In this document: one piece after another, positions 61,632-64,000 of the stretch | How positions within the stretch are numbered: position 1 is the stretch's first letter | Layout of the letters: each line of letters opens with the position of its first letter | DNA from: Antarctobacter aquimaris | GTDB lineage: Bacteria > Pseudomonadota > Alphaproteobacteria > Rhodobacterales > Rhodobacteraceae | Reading direction: 5' to 3' | Assembly: GCF_900184945.1 (NCBI RefSeq) | Contig: NZ_FXYF01000013.1 | Span: 62,001 to 126,000, forward strand | DNA length: 64,000 bases | The notes under the pieces: generated by a model | The model's database searches: none | Seen by the model: only the letters and a program-made list of their open reading frames with translations | What the model was told of the DNA's origin: nothing | Translations under genes and position numbers: made by a program

Positions 61632-62650
61632 GCGTGACGCTGAAGGTGCTGCGCGCCGGGCCGGGCGTGACGGTGCAGGACCTCGGTCGCCCCGGCTACA
61701 TGGGCTTTGGCCTGTCGCGCGGCGGCGCCGCCGACCGGCTGGCGCTGTACGAGGGGGCCGCTCTGCTGGGCCAGCCCGCGAGCAATGCGGCGCTGGAAAT
61801 GGCCGGCTTCGGCGGCGAGTTCGAAGCGACCGAGGACCTGTGCATCGCCCTGACCGGCGCGCCGATGCAGGCCAGCATCGACGGCACCCGCGCCGCCTGG
61901 GACGCCAGCCACCTTTTGCCCAGGGGCGCGCGGCTGTCGATCGGCGGCGCCACCTCGGGCAGCTACGGCTACCTGCACGTCGGCGGCGGGATCGAGACGG
62001 TGTCCATCCTTGGTTCGCGCGCGGCGCACCTCGCGGCGGGCATCGGCGCGGCGGTGACGGCGGGCCAGACCCTGCCCATCGGCGCCGACAAGGGGACCCA
62101 GACCGGCCTGTGCCTCGACCCCGACCCGCGTTTCGAAGGCGGCAAGGTGCGCGTGGTGCCCGGCCCGCAGACACGCTTTTTTGCGCCTGCGGAACTCGAC
62201 CGATTCGCCGCCGAAACATTTCGCCGCGACACGCGGGGCAACCGGATGGGCGTGCGCTTTGTTCCCGGGGGCGAGGCCTTTGCCACCGATGCGGGGCTGT
62301 CCATCCTGTCCGAAGTGGTGGTGCCCGGCGACATCCAGGTGACGGGCGACGGCACGCCGTTCGTCCTGCTGAGCGAATGCCAGACCACCGGCGGCTATCC
62401 CCGGATCGGCACGGTGATCGCCGCCGACCTGCCGCGCGTCGCGCAGGCGGTGCCGGGAGCACAGCTGCGGTTCGAGTTCCTGACCATCGAGGCCGGGGCC
62501 GAGGCCGACACCAGGGAGCGCCGCCGCATCGCCACGCTGCGCAACCACCTGCGCCCGCTGATCCGCGATCCCGCGCGGATGACGGGCCTGCTGTCCTACG
62601 AGTTCATCAGCGGCGTGACGGCGGGCGACGACCTGGACCGCGCCGGCTGA
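61628..62650 (+). CDS. pxpC: 5-oxoprolinase subunit C / biotin-dependent carboxyltransferase family
   Basis: The 340-residue protein has the family signature: GPGVTVQDLGRPGYMGFGLSRGG near residue 10, GGGIETVSILGSRA near 118, and TGDGTPFVLLSECQTTGGYPRIG near 237. It is the partner of PxpB. The stop is only 1 nt from the stop of the convergent FAD oxidoreductase gene, leaving no room for a separate terminator. Confidence 0.92.
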   Translation: MSVTLKVLRAGPGVTVQDLGRPGYMGFGLSRGGAADRLALYEGAALLGQPASNAALEMAGFGGEFEATEDLCIALTGAPMQASIDGTRAAWDASHLLPRGARLSIGGATSGSYGYLHVGGGIETVSILGSRAAHLAAGIGAAVTAGQTLPIGADKGTQTGLCLDPDPRFEGGKVRVVPGPQTRFFAPAELDRFAAETFRRDTRGNRMGVRFVPGGEAFATDAGLSILSEVVVPGDIQVTGDGTPFVLLSECQTTGGYPRIGTVIAADLPRVAQAVPGAQLRFEFLTIEAGAEADTRERRRIATLRNHLRPLIRDPARMTGLLSYEFISGVTAGDDLDRAG

Positions 62651-62651
62651 G

Positions 62652-63893
62652 TCACACCAGCGCGCCCTGCCGCAGCAGTTCGCGCCGGACGGCGGCGGCA
62701 TCGGCCGTGCCGAGGGCCGCCGCCACCCCCGCCGCCTGCCCGGTGGCAAAGGCCGTGCCCATCACGCGCGCCGAGGCATAGGCCGCCGGATCGGCCCCCA
62801 GACAGCGCCCCGCCAGCATCAGGTTGCCCAGGTCGTGCGACCGCAGCGCACCCAGCGGCACACCGTAGAGGCCGTCGCCGCCGATCCGCCGATACTCGGC
62901 CCGTCCCGGCCCGTGCAGGATCTCCATCGGCCAGGCGCCCAGCGCGATGCTGTCCTCCGGCCGCTTGCCTTCAAGCAGGATGTCCTCGCGCAGGGGGGCC
63001 AGGCTGCGGGCATGGCGGGTCTCGCGGATGCCGACCTTCGGCCCGGTCACCGACACATGCGCCGCCGCGTAGCCCGGCAGCGCGCGCAACCGGTCCACCG
63101 CCGCCCAGGCCAGTTCGCGCCCGTCCCGCTCGGCCTGCGCGAGGTCGGCACCGTCCAAGCCATTGGTCTCGACGTCGATGGCCAGCCACCACAGGTCCGC
63201 CATGCCCGGCAGGGTCGTCAGGATGCCACCGTCCGCGCGCAGCTCGGCCCGCCCGTGCCGCAGCGCCATCCCCGCCAGCACGGCGGCGCGCGCGGGTTTG
63301 TCCAGCGAGGCTCCGGGCGCGACGCCACCGATCCGCACCGGCAGCGAGGCGGGCTGGATCACATGACCGTCGTGCAGCGGACAGGGCGTCGCCCCCGCCA
63401 GAAAGGCCAGCTCCGCGTCCCCCGTCGCATCGACGAAAGCCGATACCGATACCTCGCGCAGCCCGCGCGGGTCGCGCAGGGTCACGCTTTCGATCCGACC
63501 ATCGTTCACCGTGACCCCGGCCAGGTCGCTGTGCAGCACCACCTCTGCGCCGCTCTCGGCCAGCAGCCGGTCCAAGGCCAGCTTGACCGCCTCCGGGTTC
63601 AGCCGGATCGGCCAGTTGCCGGAGGCCGAGAAATAGGGCACCACGTCCAGCCCAAGGGCCGCAAGGTGGTCCAGCGCCCGCCGCCCGACCCCCGCCACCG
63701 CCGGATCGGGCATCGCCCCCGCGACCTGCGGGTAGAAGCCGCACCAGGCCAGCACCTGCCCCAGCGTCGCCGCCCCGCCGAGGAAACCCGCGCGTTCCAC
63801 CAGCAGCACCCGCGCGCCACAGTCCGCAGCACCCACCGCCGCCGCCACCCCGGCGCTGCCGCCTCCGGCGACGACGACGTCATACCGGTCCAT
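62652..63893 (-). CDS. FAD-dependent oxidoreductase, FAD_oxidored (PF12831)-like
   Basis: The 413-residue protein has an N-terminal FAD motif VVVAGGGSAGVAAAVGAADCG, then ERAGFLGGAATLGQVLAWCG, and a C-terminal LMLAGRCLGADPAAYASARVMGTAFATGQAAG. This family often acts with ABC importers in scavenging pathways. The ATG at 63893 shares one base with the upstream permease stop (TGATG); a GTG 12 nt higher is possible. Substrate unknown. Confidence 0.85.
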   Translation of the reverse strand: MDRYDVVVAGGGSAGVAAAVGAADCGARVLLVERAGFLGGAATLGQVLAWCGFYPQVAGAMPDPAVAGVGRRALDHLAALGLDVVPYFSASGNWPIRLNPEAVKLALDRLLAESGAEVVLHSDLAGVTVNDGRIESVTLRDPRGLREVSVSAFVDATGDAELAFLAGATPCPLHDGHVIQPASLPVRIGGVAPGASLDKPARAAVLAGMALRHGRAELRADGGILTTLPGMADLWWLAIDVETNGLDGADLAQAERDGRELAWAAVDRLRALPGYAAAHVSVTGPKVGIRETRHARSLAPLREDILLEGKRPEDSIALGAWPMEILHGPGRAEYRRIGGDGLYGVPLGALRSHDLGNLMLAGRCLGADPAAYASARVMGTAFATGQAAGVAAALGTADAAAVRRELLRQGALV

Positions 63894-64000
63894 CAGCGCT
63901 GCCACGGCATCAGCCGCCGTTGCAGCCAGGACAAGAGCGCGGTGAAGGTGACGCCCATCGCCATGACGACGACCAGCCCGGCGTACATCTTTTCCGGCAC
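63893..64000 (-). CDS. ABC transporter permease, C-terminal tail (cut by window edge)
   Basis: The last 35 codons of a gene entering from beyond 64000 read VPEKMYAGLVVVMAMGV ... LQRRLMPWQR-stop. The EKMYAGL/WLQRRL pattern fits the final helix of nitrate/sulfonate/taurine-type (SsuC/TauC/ThiX-like) permeases. The stop overlaps the FAD oxidoreductase start. Too little is visible for a substrate call. Confidence 0.75.
   Translation of the reverse strand: MPEKMYAGLVVVMAMGVTFTALLSWLQRRLMPWQR

Noticed and set aside
1-64000. tRNA or rRNA genes, CRISPR arrays, insertion sequences or prophage genes
   Set aside because: No cloverleaf, no spaced identical repeats, no transposase or phage structural gene was recognised on either strand.

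Overview
The window is GC-rich, gene-dense DNA that reads as a chromosomal segment of a marine-type alphaproteobacterium of the Rhodobacterales (Roseobacter/Paracoccaceae group). The clues are a TrgA homologue, an AcuI-type acryloyl-CoA reductase, PuuD-type urate oxidation, many high-affinity importers (ABC, TRAP, TTT and BCCT classes), LysR control next to catabolic operons, and GC-rich intergenic palindromes. No rRNA, tRNA, CRISPR array, prophage or intact insertion sequence was seen. The species assignment is inference from gene content; no database search was possible.

Positions 1-17300 hold mostly housekeeping and stress genes: a cysK-mscS-alaX operon cut by the window edge, a cyclotransferase-like/NUDIX fusion that probably starts at CTG, trgA, cfa, an SH3-like lipoprotein, a photolyase, a class V PLP enzyme, a UspA/BCCT osmotic pair, acuI with a HIT protein, DinB and DUF1326 proteins, and an aldehyde dehydrogenase. 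Positions 17400-21140 are a gene graveyard. A polyamine-type ABC operon and a racemase survive there as frameshifted, internally deleted or truncated pieces, followed by GntR and GNAT debris. An intact PLP-lyase / M24 hydrolase / Asp-Glu racemase operon follows (21253-24186).

Positions 24792-32045 form a purine catabolism island. PuuD oxidises urate, UraH opens 5-hydroxyisourate, a PuuE-UraD fusion makes and opens allantoin, AllE acts on ureidoglycine, an NCS2 permease imports the purine, and a LysR gene sits divergent to puuD. Positions 32234-38566 hold a compact six-gene minus-strand operon: transporter, class III aminotransferase, beta-keto acid cleavage enzyme, GNAT, acetylpolyamine-amidohydrolase-like enzyme and FAD amine oxidase. 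It looks like a route for an (acetylated) amine or amino acid that is not obviously one of the textbook pathways.

Positions 38847-44066 carry a Ugp-type glycerol-3-phosphate/sugar ABC importer with a convergent LacI-type regulator, followed by a sterol-desaturase-family hydroxylase and a large beta-helix/RTX protein probably exported by a type I system. Positions 48355-56044 hold an AroE-like dehydrogenase, a tripartite tricarboxylate transporter, a LysR gene, an FAD dehydrogenase and a TIM-barrel enzyme. Two outward promoters flank the LysR gene and share a two-block element with identical 21-nt spacing, which ties the cluster into one probable regulon; the enzymes suggest a shikimate/quinate-like substrate. 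Positions 56089-62650 hold LysR, a DUF1445 hydro-lyase, a TRAP transporter and PxpB/PxpC (5-oxoprolinase-like, with no PxpA in view). The window ends in an FAD oxidoreductase and the tail of an ABC permease.

All three intact importer operons in which the binding protein is encoded first carry a strong hairpin just after that gene, which fits uneven expression of binding protein and membrane subunits.
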